NCBI RefSeq assembly: GCF_022063185.1
Contig: NZ_CP091913.1
Location: forward strand, 450,501-514,500
Direction: 5' to 3'
From: Nostoc sp. UHCC 0870
GTDB lineage: Bacteria; Cyanobacteriota; Cyanobacteriia; Cyanobacteriales; Nostocaceae
DNA length: 64,000 nucleotides
Positions 33,284-43,170 of this stretch are shown here, one piece after another (position 1 is the first letter of the stretch; every line of letters starts with the position of its first letter). Made by a program: the position numbers and the translations under genes. The notes under the pieces were generated by a model that saw only the letters and a list, made by a program, of their open reading frames with translations, ran no database searches and was not told the origin of the DNA.

Positions 33284-34690
33284 ATGCCAGCGAATTCCTG
33301 GCCCGATAACGATTCCTACAAAGAACTTGATCCACTCAACTCCCTGTTGTCTGACCTATCAGAAACGGAGGAGTCAGTGGTAGAAACGCGGGATTTGTCT
33401 TTACCATCCCGGTTTCAAGGGCGTAGAGGTAAAGCGGCTCTAGTTTTAACCATAGTCTGGAGCAGTACGATCGCCTTACATTTAGCTTCCTGGGGTTCTA
33501 TCTTTGTCTTAGGGTTGACTACCATCGTTGGTATTCATGCTTTGGTCATAGTGTTTGCCAAACCCCGTCGTTACCAAAAAGAAATACAGGGTGAATTACC
33601 CTTTGTTTCTGTGTTGGTAGCTGCGAAAAATGAGGAGGCTGTAATTGGTAAATTAGTCAAAAATCTTTGTAATCTGGAATACCCCAACGGGCAATACGAA
33701 GTTTGGATAATTGACGATCACAGCACCGATAAAACACCCCATGTGTTAGCGGAATTAGCCGAGGAGTACAACAACCTAAAAATACTCAGGCGTTCGGCTC
33801 AAGCCATTGGCGGTAAGTCGGGAGCTTTAAATCAAGTTTTGCCCTTGACAAAAGGCGAACTTATTGCTGTTTTTGATGCGGATGCGGAAGTTGCATCAGA
33901 TTTATTACTTCAAGTAGTACCTTTGTTCCAACGTGAAAAAGTGGGGGCGGTGCAAGTGCGAAAAGCCATCGCCAACGCCAAAGAGAATTTTTGGACAAAG
34001 GGGCAAATGGCAGAAATGGCTCTGGATACTTGGTTTCAGCAGCAGCGTGCCGCCTTTGGTGGAATTGGCGAACTGCGAGGTAATGGGCAATTCGTGCGCC
34101 GTACAGCCTTAGAAAGCTTTGGCGGATGGAATGAGGAAACCATTACCGATGATTTGGATATGACTTTGCGCCTGCATTTAGATAGTTGGGATATTGAGTG
34201 TGTTTTCTACCCAGCCGTGCAGGAAGAAGGCGTGACAAATGCGATCGCACTTTGGCATCAACGCAACCGTTGGGCAGAGGGCGGCTATCAGCGTTTCTTA
34301 GATTATTGGGATTTAATCCTTAAAAATCGCATGGGTACGCGCAAAACATGGGATTTGCTGATGTTCATGTTCACCATGTATATCTTGCCAACGGCAGCTA
34401 TCCCTGATTTATTCATGTCAGTTGCTCGTCATCGCCTACCAATTTTAGGCCCAGTTACTGGCTTGTCGGTCACAATGTCAGTTGTAGGTATGTATGCCGG
34501 CTTGAAGCGGATACGCCAAGAGCAAAAATTCACTGTTTACACACCTTTTGTGTTGCTGCTTCAGACAGTGCGAGGCACTTTATATATGTTGCACTGGCTA
34601 GTAGTGATAAGCAGTACCACAGCGCGGATGTCGGTTAGACCAAAACGTTTGAAATGGGTAAAAACAGTGCATACGGGTAATAGCCATTAA
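33284..34690 (+). CDS. GT2 glycosyltransferase, probable monoglucosyldiacylglycerol synthase
   Basis: 468 residues. A family-2 glycosyltransferase anchored in the membrane: two N-terminal hydrophobic segments (about residues 50-90), the nucleotide-sugar site WIIDDHSTDKT, the metal-binding FDADAEV, the acceptor motif TDD and the processive-type QRNRW box, then C-terminal membrane segments. Size, topology and the N-terminal SLLSDLS...RGKAALVLT pattern match my memory of cyanobacterial MgdA (Sll1377 type), which makes glucosyldiacylglycerol as the first step to galactolipids. A cellulose-synthase-like role is the alternative. Confidence 0.75.
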   Translation: MPANSWPDNDSYKELDPLNSLLSDLSETEESVVETRDLSLPSRFQGRRGKAALVLTIVWSSTIALHLASWGSIFVLGLTTIVGIHALVIVFAKPRRYQKEIQGELPFVSVLVAAKNEEAVIGKLVKNLCNLEYPNGQYEVWIIDDHSTDKTPHVLAELAEEYNNLKILRRSAQAIGGKSGALNQVLPLTKGELIAVFDADAEVASDLLLQVVPLFQREKVGAVQVRKAIANAKENFWTKGQMAEMALDTWFQQQRAAFGGIGELRGNGQFVRRTALESFGGWNEETITDDLDMTLRLHLDSWDIECVFYPAVQEEGVTNAIALWHQRNRWAEGGYQRFLDYWDLILKNRMGTRKTWDLLMFMFTMYILPTAAIPDLFMSVARHRLPILGPVTGLSVTMSVVGMYAGLKRIRQEQKFTVYTPFVLLLQTVRGTLYMLHWLVVISSTTARMSVRPKRLKWVKTVHTGNSH

Positions 34691-35141
34691 AGCAATTCGC
34701 AATTCGCAATTCGCAATTCGCAATTCGCAATTCGCAATTCGCTTTTTCCGTGTTGTAACGGGGATTTATACCCCGCCACAACACTTGCGGCTTGATAGAA
34801 GCCGGGAATTTAAACTCCTACATTTTGTTAAAAATTCTTGCATTAAAGACAATTAGTGGGAGCTTGTAGCTTTTTTGCCTAGGCTACTCACCACTAATTG
34901 TTCGCGTAGCGTCCCCTAGGGAAGATTGTGGCTCTTTCTTAGACCTCTTGCATAACCCGCATTTCTCACAAACAGTAGGGGCGGGTTCACAGATATACTC
35001 GAATCATTCACGAAGATTTCGCTCAACCCGCCCCTACAGAATCTGGACTGAGGTTGCAAGAATTGGTGAGAAATCCGGGATAAATGCTTAAACTGTCATG
35101 TTGAGCGAAGCGAAACATCTCCAAGATTCTGATTCTACATT
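34691..35141. other. Repeat-filled spacer downstream of the glycosyltransferase
   Basis: No gene in about 450 bp. It holds the AATTCGC array (34693-34742), a palindromic element bounded by GTAGGGGCGGGTT (34975-34987) and AACCCGCCCCTAC (35025-35037), and a TGTCATGTTGAGCGAAGCGAAACATCTC-type repeat (about 35095-35122) also seen at 18668 and, diverged, near 45605. Confidence 0.8.
34693..34742. repeat. STRR array, unit AATTCGC (second locus)
   Basis: Seven copies of AATTCGC starting two bases after the glycosyltransferase stop, the same unit and position relative to a stop codon as at 18331. Confidence 0.92.
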
Positions 35142-37736
35142 TCATTTTTGGGATTTCGCCTCCAAATTTTCCAAACGGCTTTTTAATTCTTGGTTTTGTT
35201 GTTTGAGTTGGTCGAATTCCTCACGCAATTTTCGCAACGCAGTTTCTGTGCCAATATTTTTCTGCACTTTGGTCATTTCTTCCTCAGCATAGCGACGCAC
35301 ACGTCCATCTGGTGTTTGTTCAGCGAGCGATCGCAAAACTCCTATGGCTTTGGGTGTTTCCATTTGCCCCAAGGCGGCTACGACTGCCATTTGGGTTAAA
35401 AAGAAGGTTTCTTTGGCAAGTTCTGCTAATTTACCGATCAGTCTTTCTAAATTAACTGGACTTTGACCAACGGAAATTTTACCTAAAGCACGAATTGCTG
35501 CTAACCGCAAGGGTTGTGCTACACCAATTTTGGTATAATCTAGCAGCAAATCTAGGGCAGCCTCGGAAGTTTTGAGTTCAGCTAAACCGCCAACTGCGCC
35601 ACTGCGGACAACTTCATTCCAACCGGCTCTTTCTTCTAGAACGGATTGCAATAGCTTAATTACCTTTTCTTCTTTGGGTTTATCTTCTAAATTGACGGCT
35701 GCGATAGATCCCAAAGTTCGGCAAGCGGTGGCTTCTACGTAGTAGCTTTTGTCGCCATTTTTCACGACTTCTTTGACAGCTTTGTAACTAGCACGGGTTT
35801 TAATCTGCGCTAAAGCGTCTAACACAGCTCGGCGCACGTAAGCATTTTCGTCGTCCAAGCCCGTAACTAAATAATCAAAGGCTTGGTCTAGCTTAATTTC
35901 TGCTAACTTCTTCGCGACTTCCACCCGCACACCCCAAAACGGTTCATTTTTCAAGGCTGCACCGAGGGCTTTAGTAGCTTCTAATCCACCTTTTTTCGCT
36001 AAAGCTGTCGCCGCATGAATCCGCGAAATTGGGTCAGGGTCGGATGTTAACTGGGCTTTTAACTCTGGTACAGGATATTCCAAAGACACAGTTTTCAGGA
36101 AATGATTCCCCACATCAAAGCTGATAAAATCTGGTTTGGCTGCTAGTGGGAAGTAAAAACTTTGTTCCCGTTGATTGACTCGCACCGTCACAGTTTGGAC
36201 TTGTGCAGATTCCCCTTGGGTATAGCCAAAACCAACAGGAATTTTTAGGTCAAATAATTCTTTACTATTGTTTTTATCGGCTGGGACTTGGGTTTGAGTC
36301 ACCGTCAATTTAGCTAACTTAGCTTCTCCATCCCAAGCGTAAGCCACTTTAAAATCAGGATGACCGCCACGATAAACATATTGGTCAAAGAGGAAAGCCA
36401 GGTTGCGTCCCGTGGCTTTTTCAATCGCTCTCAGCAAGTCTACAGTTTCAACAGTTTGGTGGGCATGATCCTGGACAAAGGTCTGTATTGCCTGCCAAAA
36501 TAATTCGTCGCCTAACTCAGCGCGAATCATATGATAAACACAAGACCCTTTTTCGTAGGTGTGGCGATCGTAAAGTTCGATCGCTTCCCGGTAAACGTTA
36601 GTTACTATCGGTCGGCGGTAGCGACCGCTATCTTCACTCAAGTAACTACGCGCTTCTGATAAACGATAGTATGCTGCTTCTTCTTGGCTGTATTCGTGTT
36701 CTGTCCACATGACTTCCGAATAGCAAGCCATACCCTCCTTAATCCAAGCATGAGACCAATGTTTAATCACCAGTAAATCCCCAAACCATTGGTGTGCTAG
36801 TTCGTGAACTACCAGACTTTCTGTGTTGCGGTTATCTAAAGCGGCGCGTTCATCCAGTAAACAACGGTCTGTTAATAGAGTTGTAGAAGTATTTTCCATC
36901 CCCCCAAAGATAAAGTCACTCACGCAAACTTGAGCATATTTAGGGAAAGCATAGGCATAACCATACTTTTGGCTCAAAAATTCGATCATCCGGGGAGTTT
37001 TGCCCATGCTGCGGTGAGCATCATCCTTGCGTCCCTTTTCTACGTAGTAGGTGACTGGTTTACCTTGCCATTCATCCTGAATTTCAGCAAAATCACCCAC
37101 GGCTAAAGTCATCAAATAAGTGGGATGAACTTGTCGCTGTAACCAATGGTAAGTTTTATCTTCACCATCTTCTGTAGTATTAACTAGTTCACCATTAGAA
37201 ATTGCCACTAACGATTTAGGTACACGGACACGAATTTCCGAAGTAGACAGTTGTCCAGGGTAGTCAAAACAGGGAAACCAGAAACGAGAGTCTTCATCTT
37301 CTCCCTGCGTCCAGACTTGTAGGGGCTTTTTGGGGTAGTGATTGTCTGGGTGGATAAAGTAGATACCGCGTTGGGGCTTTTCTACAGAGTAGGCGATCGC
37401 AATTAATAATTTTTTACCAACTTGGGTTGGTTCTGACAACTCAATAGTTAGCTGTTCGCCATCATAGTCAAAGTTTTGCTCTCCCTCATCTACTTTGACA
37501 GATTGGATTTGCAGATTTACCGCATCCAAAGTCAAACGCTCTATACCATTGCGAATGGGTAATAAACGAATGCTACAACTACCTTGGTAACTTTGGTTAG
37601 GGATATCCAAATTCAGATCGAGAAAAATATGTTCTACCTGTCCAGGGCGGTCTGGGTTATAGTGTGGCCTAGCTCCTGGCAATTCAAAAGATTTGTATCC
37701 ATTATTTCCGGTATCAAAAGAATAAGAGTGTGGCAT
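35142..37736 (-). CDS. M1-family metallo-aminopeptidase with HEAT repeats
   Basis: 864 residues. A zinc aminopeptidase of the gluzincin M1 family: exopeptidase motif GGMENTSTT, zinc site HELAHQWFGD with the downstream Glu in KEGMACYSE, and a catalytic Tyr region at YEKGSCVYHMI. The usual C-terminal helical domain is replaced or extended by HEAT-type repeats (about residues 590-820, e.g. AATALAKKGGLEATKALGAAL, YVRRAVLDALAQI). It ends in a short coiled coil (LREEFDQLKQQNQELKSRLENLE). It resembles the leukotriene-A4 hydrolase/TAF2-like branch rather than proteobacterial PepN. Confidence 0.9.
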   Translation of the reverse strand: MPHSYSFDTGNNGYKSFELPGARPHYNPDRPGQVEHIFLDLNLDIPNQSYQGSCSIRLLPIRNGIERLTLDAVNLQIQSVKVDEGEQNFDYDGEQLTIELSEPTQVGKKLLIAIAYSVEKPQRGIYFIHPDNHYPKKPLQVWTQGEDEDSRFWFPCFDYPGQLSTSEIRVRVPKSLVAISNGELVNTTEDGEDKTYHWLQRQVHPTYLMTLAVGDFAEIQDEWQGKPVTYYVEKGRKDDAHRSMGKTPRMIEFLSQKYGYAYAFPKYAQVCVSDFIFGGMENTSTTLLTDRCLLDERAALDNRNTESLVVHELAHQWFGDLLVIKHWSHAWIKEGMACYSEVMWTEHEYSQEEAAYYRLSEARSYLSEDSGRYRRPIVTNVYREAIELYDRHTYEKGSCVYHMIRAELGDELFWQAIQTFVQDHAHQTVETVDLLRAIEKATGRNLAFLFDQYVYRGGHPDFKVAYAWDGEAKLAKLTVTQTQVPADKNNSKELFDLKIPVGFGYTQGESAQVQTVTVRVNQREQSFYFPLAAKPDFISFDVGNHFLKTVSLEYPVPELKAQLTSDPDPISRIHAATALAKKGGLEATKALGAALKNEPFWGVRVEVAKKLAEIKLDQAFDYLVTGLDDENAYVRRAVLDALAQIKTRASYKAVKEVVKNGDKSYYVEATACRTLGSIAAVNLEDKPKEEKVIKLLQSVLEERAGWNEVVRSGAVGGLAELKTSEAALDLLLDYTKIGVAQPLRLAAIRALGKISVGQSPVNLERLIGKLAELAKETFFLTQMAVVAALGQMETPKAIGVLRSLAEQTPDGRVRRYAEEEMTKVQKNIGTETALRKLREEFDQLKQQNQELKSRLENLEAKSQK

Positions 37737-38078
37737 AGATGTAAATCACCTTAGTTAAATTTTCTTCCCTGTCCCCTGTCCCCTTTCCCCTATCACCTAA
37801 TCCCAGTACAAATACTCTCAAGTATTCATATAGATTAGGATAGCTTGCCATTTTTCACCAAGCTATTTTTTGTGATTTACAATAGGGCGTTTGCGGATTT
37901 TAACTTTCTTCCTTTGAAGTATTTTTTGGAGGGATTACCTACTGATAGTGCGTAAATTGCCTATTTTAACTAGTAGAAACCGCAAAATCACTTAGATATA
38001 AAGAATAATTCCGAAAAGTCTCTAATGACGTTTTTACTAGCCTCAGTAACAATTTGAGGAAAAGAGGATAACAACAAA
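37737..38078. other. Divergent spacer aminopeptidase/DUF3352
   Basis: About 340 bp, AT-rich, with a short CCCTGTC-type STRR (about 37765-37795) on the aminopeptidase side. It must carry promoters for both divergent genes. A ribosome-site-like AAGAGGAT lies upstream of the ATG at 38079. I see no clear operator. Confidence 0.6.
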
Positions 38079-39761
38079 ATGCCTGAAACTAAATCAAAAT
38101 TTTTAATCCCTGTCGTTGGTGCTGCCGTTGTAGTGGTTGGTAGTGTCGCCGCTTTTATGTATTTGCGGGGGACGGGTGGGGGAAGTACAGGGGCTTTAAG
38201 CAGTGCTAAACTCGTGCCTTCCTCGGCATTAATGGCTACCTACATTACCACCGACTCCCAAGCTTGGGCAAAGTTGCAGGAATTTGGCACTCCCGAAGCC
38301 CAAAAGTTAGTCACCAAGGGGTTAGAAGACTTTAACAAAGGATTAATGAGTGACAATAGCATTTCTTTTGAAAAAGATATTCAACCTTGGGTAGGTGGGT
38401 TAATGGTGGCTGTGTTACCGCCAAATGCTACTAAAACTAACCAATCGGAGCAACCTCCAACGACTCAGTTACAGCAAGAACCACAAATATTAATGGTGGT
38501 GGGAATCAAGGATAAACTTGGGGCTTTAAATTTTGCTAACAAATTAAAAGGACAAAAGGGAGTCAAAAGTACAGAATCTGACTATAAAGGTGAAAAAATT
38601 ACACAAACTAGTAAAGAAGGCAATAGCAAAGCAACATATAGTGCTGTTTTAAATAATAGTTACTTGGTATTTTCTCCAGAAAAACCAGTGGTAGAAAAAG
38701 CCATTGATACCTTTAAAGGTCAACCTTCCTTTGCGACTAAAGACGGTGCAAGTGCTGTTCTGTCCAAAGGTGTGGATGTGAAAAATTCTTTAGCTCAAGT
38801 TTATGTCCCAGATTATGCGGGGATGATTCAGCAAATGGTGGCTGCTAATCCCCAGACTACGACATTAACCCCGCAAACCTTAAAACAGTTGCAACAAGTT
38901 AAATCAATGGTGGCTGCCGTTGGTGTGGATGATGCTGGGGTAAGATTAAAGGCGATCGCTAATTTAGATCCCCAACTGAACAAGTTTCAATATCAAAATT
39001 CTCCCGCGAAAATAGTAGGGCAATTCCCCAGTGATACCTTTGCTTTGGTGAGTGGACAAGGTATCAGTCAGACTTGGAAAACCATCGTTGAACAATCTAA
39101 CGAGTACCCAGAATTTAAGCAAGCCTTAGAACAGGCACGTTCACAGCTAAAAATAGCCAATTTTGACCTCGATAAAGACATTTTTGGCTGGATGGATGGA
39201 GAATTTGCCTTGGGTACGATTCCATCCAACCAAGGTATATTAGCAAGTATAGGTTTTGGTGGCGCGATGGTATTTAATACGAGCGATCGCCAAACCGCAG
39301 AAGCCACTCTCACTAAGCTGGATAACCTTGCCAAAACTCAAACCATTAATGTCGCCACTAGAAACGTTGGCGGTAAAGACATTACAGAATGGCAAGTCCC
39401 CCAACAAGGTGCTTTATTTGCTCATGGTTGGTTAGACCAAAACACGGTATTTTTAGCTGTGGGTGGCCCTGTTGCAGAAGCATTGACAAATAACAAAAAT
39501 CAACCTCTGGACAACAGCGAGAGTTTTAAAGCCATTACTAGTTCTTTACAAAAACCCAATGGGGGTTACTTTTATCTAGATATGGACAAAACCATGTCTT
39601 TAGTCAATCGTTTTGCGGCTCAATCTCAACAACCCATACCCCCAGATGCTAATGCGATATTGAGTTCTATTCGTGGGGTGGGTGTGACTGCTACTAGCCC
39701 TGATAAATCTACTAGTCAAGTAGAGATGTTGTTGGCTCTTAAACCGAGTAAGGCTAAGTAG
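38079..39761 (+). CDS. DUF3352-type membrane-anchored protein
   Basis: 560 residues. One N-terminal membrane segment (residues about 8-30, FLIPVVGAAVVVVGSVAAFMYL) followed by a long soluble region that would face the periplasm or lumen. The pattern LVPSSALMATYITTD...WAKLQEFGTPEAQ and repeated alpha/beta modules match the cyanobacterial DUF3352 family as I remember it. Function unknown. An STRR of GGTGACA type (39764-39800) begins right after its stop. Confidence 0.75.
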   Translation: MPETKSKFLIPVVGAAVVVVGSVAAFMYLRGTGGGSTGALSSAKLVPSSALMATYITTDSQAWAKLQEFGTPEAQKLVTKGLEDFNKGLMSDNSISFEKDIQPWVGGLMVAVLPPNATKTNQSEQPPTTQLQQEPQILMVVGIKDKLGALNFANKLKGQKGVKSTESDYKGEKITQTSKEGNSKATYSAVLNNSYLVFSPEKPVVEKAIDTFKGQPSFATKDGASAVLSKGVDVKNSLAQVYVPDYAGMIQQMVAANPQTTTLTPQTLKQLQQVKSMVAAVGVDDAGVRLKAIANLDPQLNKFQYQNSPAKIVGQFPSDTFALVSGQGISQTWKTIVEQSNEYPEFKQALEQARSQLKIANFDLDKDIFGWMDGEFALGTIPSNQGILASIGFGGAMVFNTSDRQTAEATLTKLDNLAKTQTINVATRNVGGKDITEWQVPQQGALFAHGWLDQNTVFLAVGGPVAEALTNNKNQPLDNSESFKAITSSLQKPNGGYFYLDMDKTMSLVNRFAAQSQQPIPPDANAILSSIRGVGVTATSPDKSTSQVEMLLALKPSKAK

Positions 39762-39763
39762 AT

Positions 39764-39800
39764 AGGTGACAGGTGAGAGGTGACAGGTTACAGGTGACAG
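39764..39800. repeat. STRR array, GGTGACA type
   Basis: About five units of GGTGACA/GGTTACA/GGTGAGA between DUF3352 and the methyltransferase gene. Confidence 0.88.
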
Positions 39801-39874
39801 TTAAATTTTGACTTTTTTCTGCCCCATGCGTTTTTAAGTCATAATTTAAGTTGCTATTCAATGCAAACTGATTT

Positions 39875-40795
39875 ATGACTGCTGCTGTAAACACTGCTCC
39901 TGGCATGGCTTCCCGCTTGGTGAATGGCATATTGGCAATTAAGCCTTTAGCTAGCCTAGCCAAACACCAAGCTCGTCAAATGATGATTAAACGGGCTGAA
40001 AAAATGGGTGTACCTTGGACAAATGAAGTAAAAACTCTCCAGGGGCGTGATTGGACAACAGATTTAGCTCAAGTCCAAAATTCTCAAATCACTTACCCAG
40101 ATTATTATCTGACTTCATTCCACGGGTATGATGAGGGAGACCTTTGTTGGTTGGCAGCGTTTGAGTTGGAAGTGGCGGCTCTTGCTGTCCATGCTAAGAT
40201 TTGGCCGGAAGCTGAGGCGCGAGGTGATGCAAAACTGCGCCAAAGTTACCACGATATTGTCAAAGCTCAAATTCCTCATACACCACAAACTATCCTTGAT
40301 TTGGGATGTAGTGTGGGGTTAAGTACATTTACTCTGCAAGCACTTTATCCCCAAGCCCAAGTCACAGGCTTAGATTTGTCTCCCTATTTTTTAGCAGTTG
40401 CCAATTATCGCTCTCAACAGCGTCAAGCTAATATTAAATGGGTTCACGCTACAGCCGAATCTACTGGTTTACCAGATGCTAGCTTTGATTTAGTCTCGAT
40501 TTTTCTGATGTGTCATGAACTACCCCAGTCAGCAACCCGCAAGATTTTTGCTGAGGTGCGGCGTGTATTGCGTCCGGGTGGTCACATTGCCATTATGGAT
40601 ATGAATCCTCAATCGGAAGCTCACCAGAAAATGCCGCCTTACATTTTGACACTGCTCAAAAGTACAGAGCCGTATTTGGATCAATATTTTGCTTTGGATA
40701 TTGAGCAAGCTTTAATAGAGGCTGGTTTTCAAACACCAAGCATCACCCAAAATAGCCCTCGTCATCGTACCGTTATTGCTCAGGTGAGTGGTTGA
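39875..40795 (+). CDS. Class I SAM-dependent methyltransferase
   Basis: 306 residues. The SAM-binding motif I is ILDLGCSVGLSTFTLQ (about residues 139-154), with motif II VTGLDLSPYFLAVA and the post-motif region FDLVSIFLMCHELP. The acceptor is unknown; the fold is of the UbiE/Methyltransf_11 type, with a roughly 130-residue N-terminal extension that could bind the substrate. Its end overlaps the next gene by eight bases, so the two are probably translated together. Confidence 0.88.
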   Translation: MTAAVNTAPGMASRLVNGILAIKPLASLAKHQARQMMIKRAEKMGVPWTNEVKTLQGRDWTTDLAQVQNSQITYPDYYLTSFHGYDEGDLCWLAAFELEVAALAVHAKIWPEAEARGDAKLRQSYHDIVKAQIPHTPQTILDLGCSVGLSTFTLQALYPQAQVTGLDLSPYFLAVANYRSQQRQANIKWVHATAESTGLPDASFDLVSIFLMCHELPQSATRKIFAEVRRVLRPGGHIAIMDMNPQSEAHQKMPPYILTLLKSTEPYLDQYFALDIEQALIEAGFQTPSITQNSPRHRTVIAQVSG

Positions 40796-41747
40796 TTTTG
40801 TTTTGCTGCTGTGGGCAGTTATACCACCACTGCTATTTTTGGGATATTACTATTATCGTGTCAGCATTGCCCCACCTTTTCAATTCCTATTGTGGTTATT
40901 TTTGGTGGGGGCAATATCGGGTTTCGTTGCTCTCGGTTTACAATTAGTTTTTGAAACTGTAGCTAATTGGGTTTTCAATTGGCAGCAAATCCAGCGTGGG
41001 ATTTTTGGTGCTACTCTGAGACAACTGATAGCGATCGCACCGATTGAAGAAGGTTGCAAGTTAATTGCAGTTATTATCCCCATCTCCTATTTACAACGTC
41101 GGTATCAATTACGCTCTACCAGTGTTTTCTTATTTACTATTGCGGCTGCTTTAGGATTCACTGCCGAAGAAAATTGGATTTATTTATATCACGGCACAGC
41201 TAGCATTTTTGATCGTGTTATCGGTACACCAGTCCACGCGATGTTCTCTGCACCTTGGGGATATGCTCTGGGAATATATTTATCTGCTACTTATAAAGTA
41301 AATCGCTACAAAAATTTATTTTTTCTAGCATGGATTAATTCTCTAATCTTTCATGCTTTAGTTAATATCTGTTCTATTACTTGGCGTTATTCTCCACCCT
41401 TACAATTACTTGCTTATGGTTTATTTCCTTTGCTGTTGTGGATGTTTTGGCGCATGGAACAGCTACTACGCAGAGTCCAAAATCAACAACCAATTATTTT
41501 AATCTCTGGTCGTACACCCCAACATCGTTACTGGCAAAGAGGGTTATTATTATTTGCTGTTATGCTGGGTGGTAATGCAATTTTTGGGATATTTCTCTTA
41601 GTAAGAATTCTCAGCCCTTTACGTCCAGCAAAGCTTTTTTATCCTGATATTTTGCGGTTTACAGTCAGTAGATTTTTACTAAATTTGGTTTTTGGAATTT
41701 TGGCGGGGTTAATTTATTGGTATTTAAGATATACAGCAAGACATTAG
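40788..41747 (+). CDS. PrsW-family intramembrane protease-like protein
   Basis: 319 residues with about eight hydrophobic segments. It carries the conserved elements of PrsW glutamic-type membrane peptidases (CAAX/ABI relatives): EEGCK (in IAPIEEGCKLIAV), EEN in GFTAEENWIY, and His residues in GTPVHAMFSAPWGYALG and IFHALVN. In Bacillus PrsW starts release of an anti-sigma factor; the target here is not known. Coupled to the upstream methyltransferase gene by overlap. Confidence 0.85.
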   Translation: MVDFVLLLWAVIPPLLFLGYYYYRVSIAPPFQFLLWLFLVGAISGFVALGLQLVFETVANWVFNWQQIQRGIFGATLRQLIAIAPIEEGCKLIAVIIPISYLQRRYQLRSTSVFLFTIAAALGFTAEENWIYLYHGTASIFDRVIGTPVHAMFSAPWGYALGIYLSATYKVNRYKNLFFLAWINSLIFHALVNICSITWRYSPPLQLLAYGLFPLLLWMFWRMEQLLRRVQNQQPIILISGRTPQHRYWQRGLLLFAVMLGGNAIFGIFLLVRILSPLRPAKLFYPDILRFTVSRFLLNLVFGILAGLIYWYLRYTARH

Positions 41748-41765
41748 ACTGCATCAACAAGTATG

Positions 41766-41799
41766 CTCCGGCTACACCATACAAGCGATGTAGTCGGAG
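41766..41799. terminator. Hairpin between convergent genes
   Basis: CTCCGGCTACA (41766-41776) pairs with TGTAGTCGGAG (41789-41799), one wobble pair, between the prsW-like gene and the DAHP synthase gene. There is no long T-run, so terminator strength is uncertain. Confidence 0.5.
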
Positions 41800-41813
41800 A
41801 GGAGCTAAAGCTT

Positions 41814-42872
41814 TTATGCTAAAGCGGCTGTGGGCTGTGGCCAACGTCCAACAGCTTTACCAATGACAGCTAATTCTTGCATGAGATGGTCAAAAGCTTC
41901 TGGTGTTAAGGATTGAGGCCCGTCTGATAAAGCTTTTTTGGGGTTGGGGTGAACCTCAATCATGAGAGAATCACAACCAGCTGCGATCGCTGCCATCGCC
42001 ATAGATGGGACAAACTCAGCCCAACCTGTACCATGACTGGGGTCAATCATAATGGGCAGGTGAGTTAATTTCCGCAATACCGGCACTACAGATAAATCTA
42101 AGGTGTTGCGAGTATATTGGCGGTCAAAGGTACGAATACCCCGCTCACATAAAATTACATTGGGGTTGCCAGCTGCTAGCACATACTCAGCCGCCATTAA
42201 CCAATCTTCAATAGTAGCAGCCATTCCCCGTTTTAATAGCACTGGTTTGGGTTGCGCTCCTACTTTCTTCAGCAGGGAAAAGTTCTGCATATTCCTTGCG
42301 CCTACCTGAATTACATCAGCAACTTCGGCGATGATATCTAGTTCCGCCGCATCCATGACTTCTGTAATAATGCCAAGTCCACTAACTTCCCTCGCCTTGG
42401 CTAATAATTCTAAAGCACTCTCCCCATGTCCTTGGAAGGCGTAAGGTGAAGTCCGGGGTTTGTATGCACCACCGCGTAAAAACTTCGCTCCGGCTGCTTT
42501 AACCCGTTGCGCCGTTTCGATAATCATTTCCTCATTTTCAACGGAACAGGGGCCAGCAACCACTACTAAGGGTTGGTGTTCACCAAACACAACTACGCCA
42601 TCGGGGGTATTAACTACAACGTCCGAAGCTTCTCCGTGTCGGTATTGGCGGCTAGCTCGTTTATAGGGCAGTTCTACCCGTAATACTTGCTCAATCCAAG
42701 GGCTGACTTCTTGAATTTGTAGTGGGTCTAAGTCGGCAGTCTCACCTACTAAACCAATTACTACCTTGTGTTTACCGATAATTTTTTCTGGTGTCAAACC
42801 CCAATTACTTAGTTCTTCATTAATGCGGTTAATCTCCACTTCTGGAGAACCAACTTTCATGACTACAATCAT
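41814..42872 (-). CDS. aroF: 3-deoxy-7-phosphoheptulonate (DAHP) synthase
   Basis: 352 residues. First enzyme of the shikimate pathway, condensing PEP with erythrose-4-phosphate. It is of the AroA-I-beta/KDO8P-synthase-like type: an N-terminal ferredoxin-like regulatory domain (residues 1-70, MIVVMKVGSPEVEINRINEEL) and a TIM barrel with VVAGPCSVENEE, LRGGAYKPRTSPYAFQG and PIMIDPSHGTG. The N-terminal domain suggests feedback control by aromatic products, as known for this type. Confidence 0.94.
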   Translation of the reverse strand: MIVVMKVGSPEVEINRINEELSNWGLTPEKIIGKHKVVIGLVGETADLDPLQIQEVSPWIEQVLRVELPYKRASRQYRHGEASDVVVNTPDGVVVFGEHQPLVVVAGPCSVENEEMIIETAQRVKAAGAKFLRGGAYKPRTSPYAFQGHGESALELLAKAREVSGLGIITEVMDAAELDIIAEVADVIQVGARNMQNFSLLKKVGAQPKPVLLKRGMAATIEDWLMAAEYVLAAGNPNVILCERGIRTFDRQYTRNTLDLSVVPVLRKLTHLPIMIDPSHGTGWAEFVPSMAMAAIAAGCDSLMIEVHPNPKKALSDGPQSLTPEAFDHLMQELAVIGKAVGRWPQPTAALA

Positions 42873-43170
42873 AATAAATTCCTTGTTTAATTACGTTAAA
42901 GCTCAAGCAAGTAGGTGGTTCATCTCAGTTTCTATGTATTCAGTGTAGTATTGACCAAAAAAAAGAAGCATACAAGCCCCTAAATTTATTTATAGGATTT
43001 TAATTTTTAATTTTTAATTTTGACCCTTCACTTCGTTCGAGGGCAAGATTTTGAATTTTGAATTCCCCCACAGGGGGTTGACCTAGCCTCAACAATGTGA
43101 TGTAAATCTTAATTGAACAGCAGCAGCAAGCGCGGTAGGTTAGATACTCATCAAGCATAAAATTTTCTCC

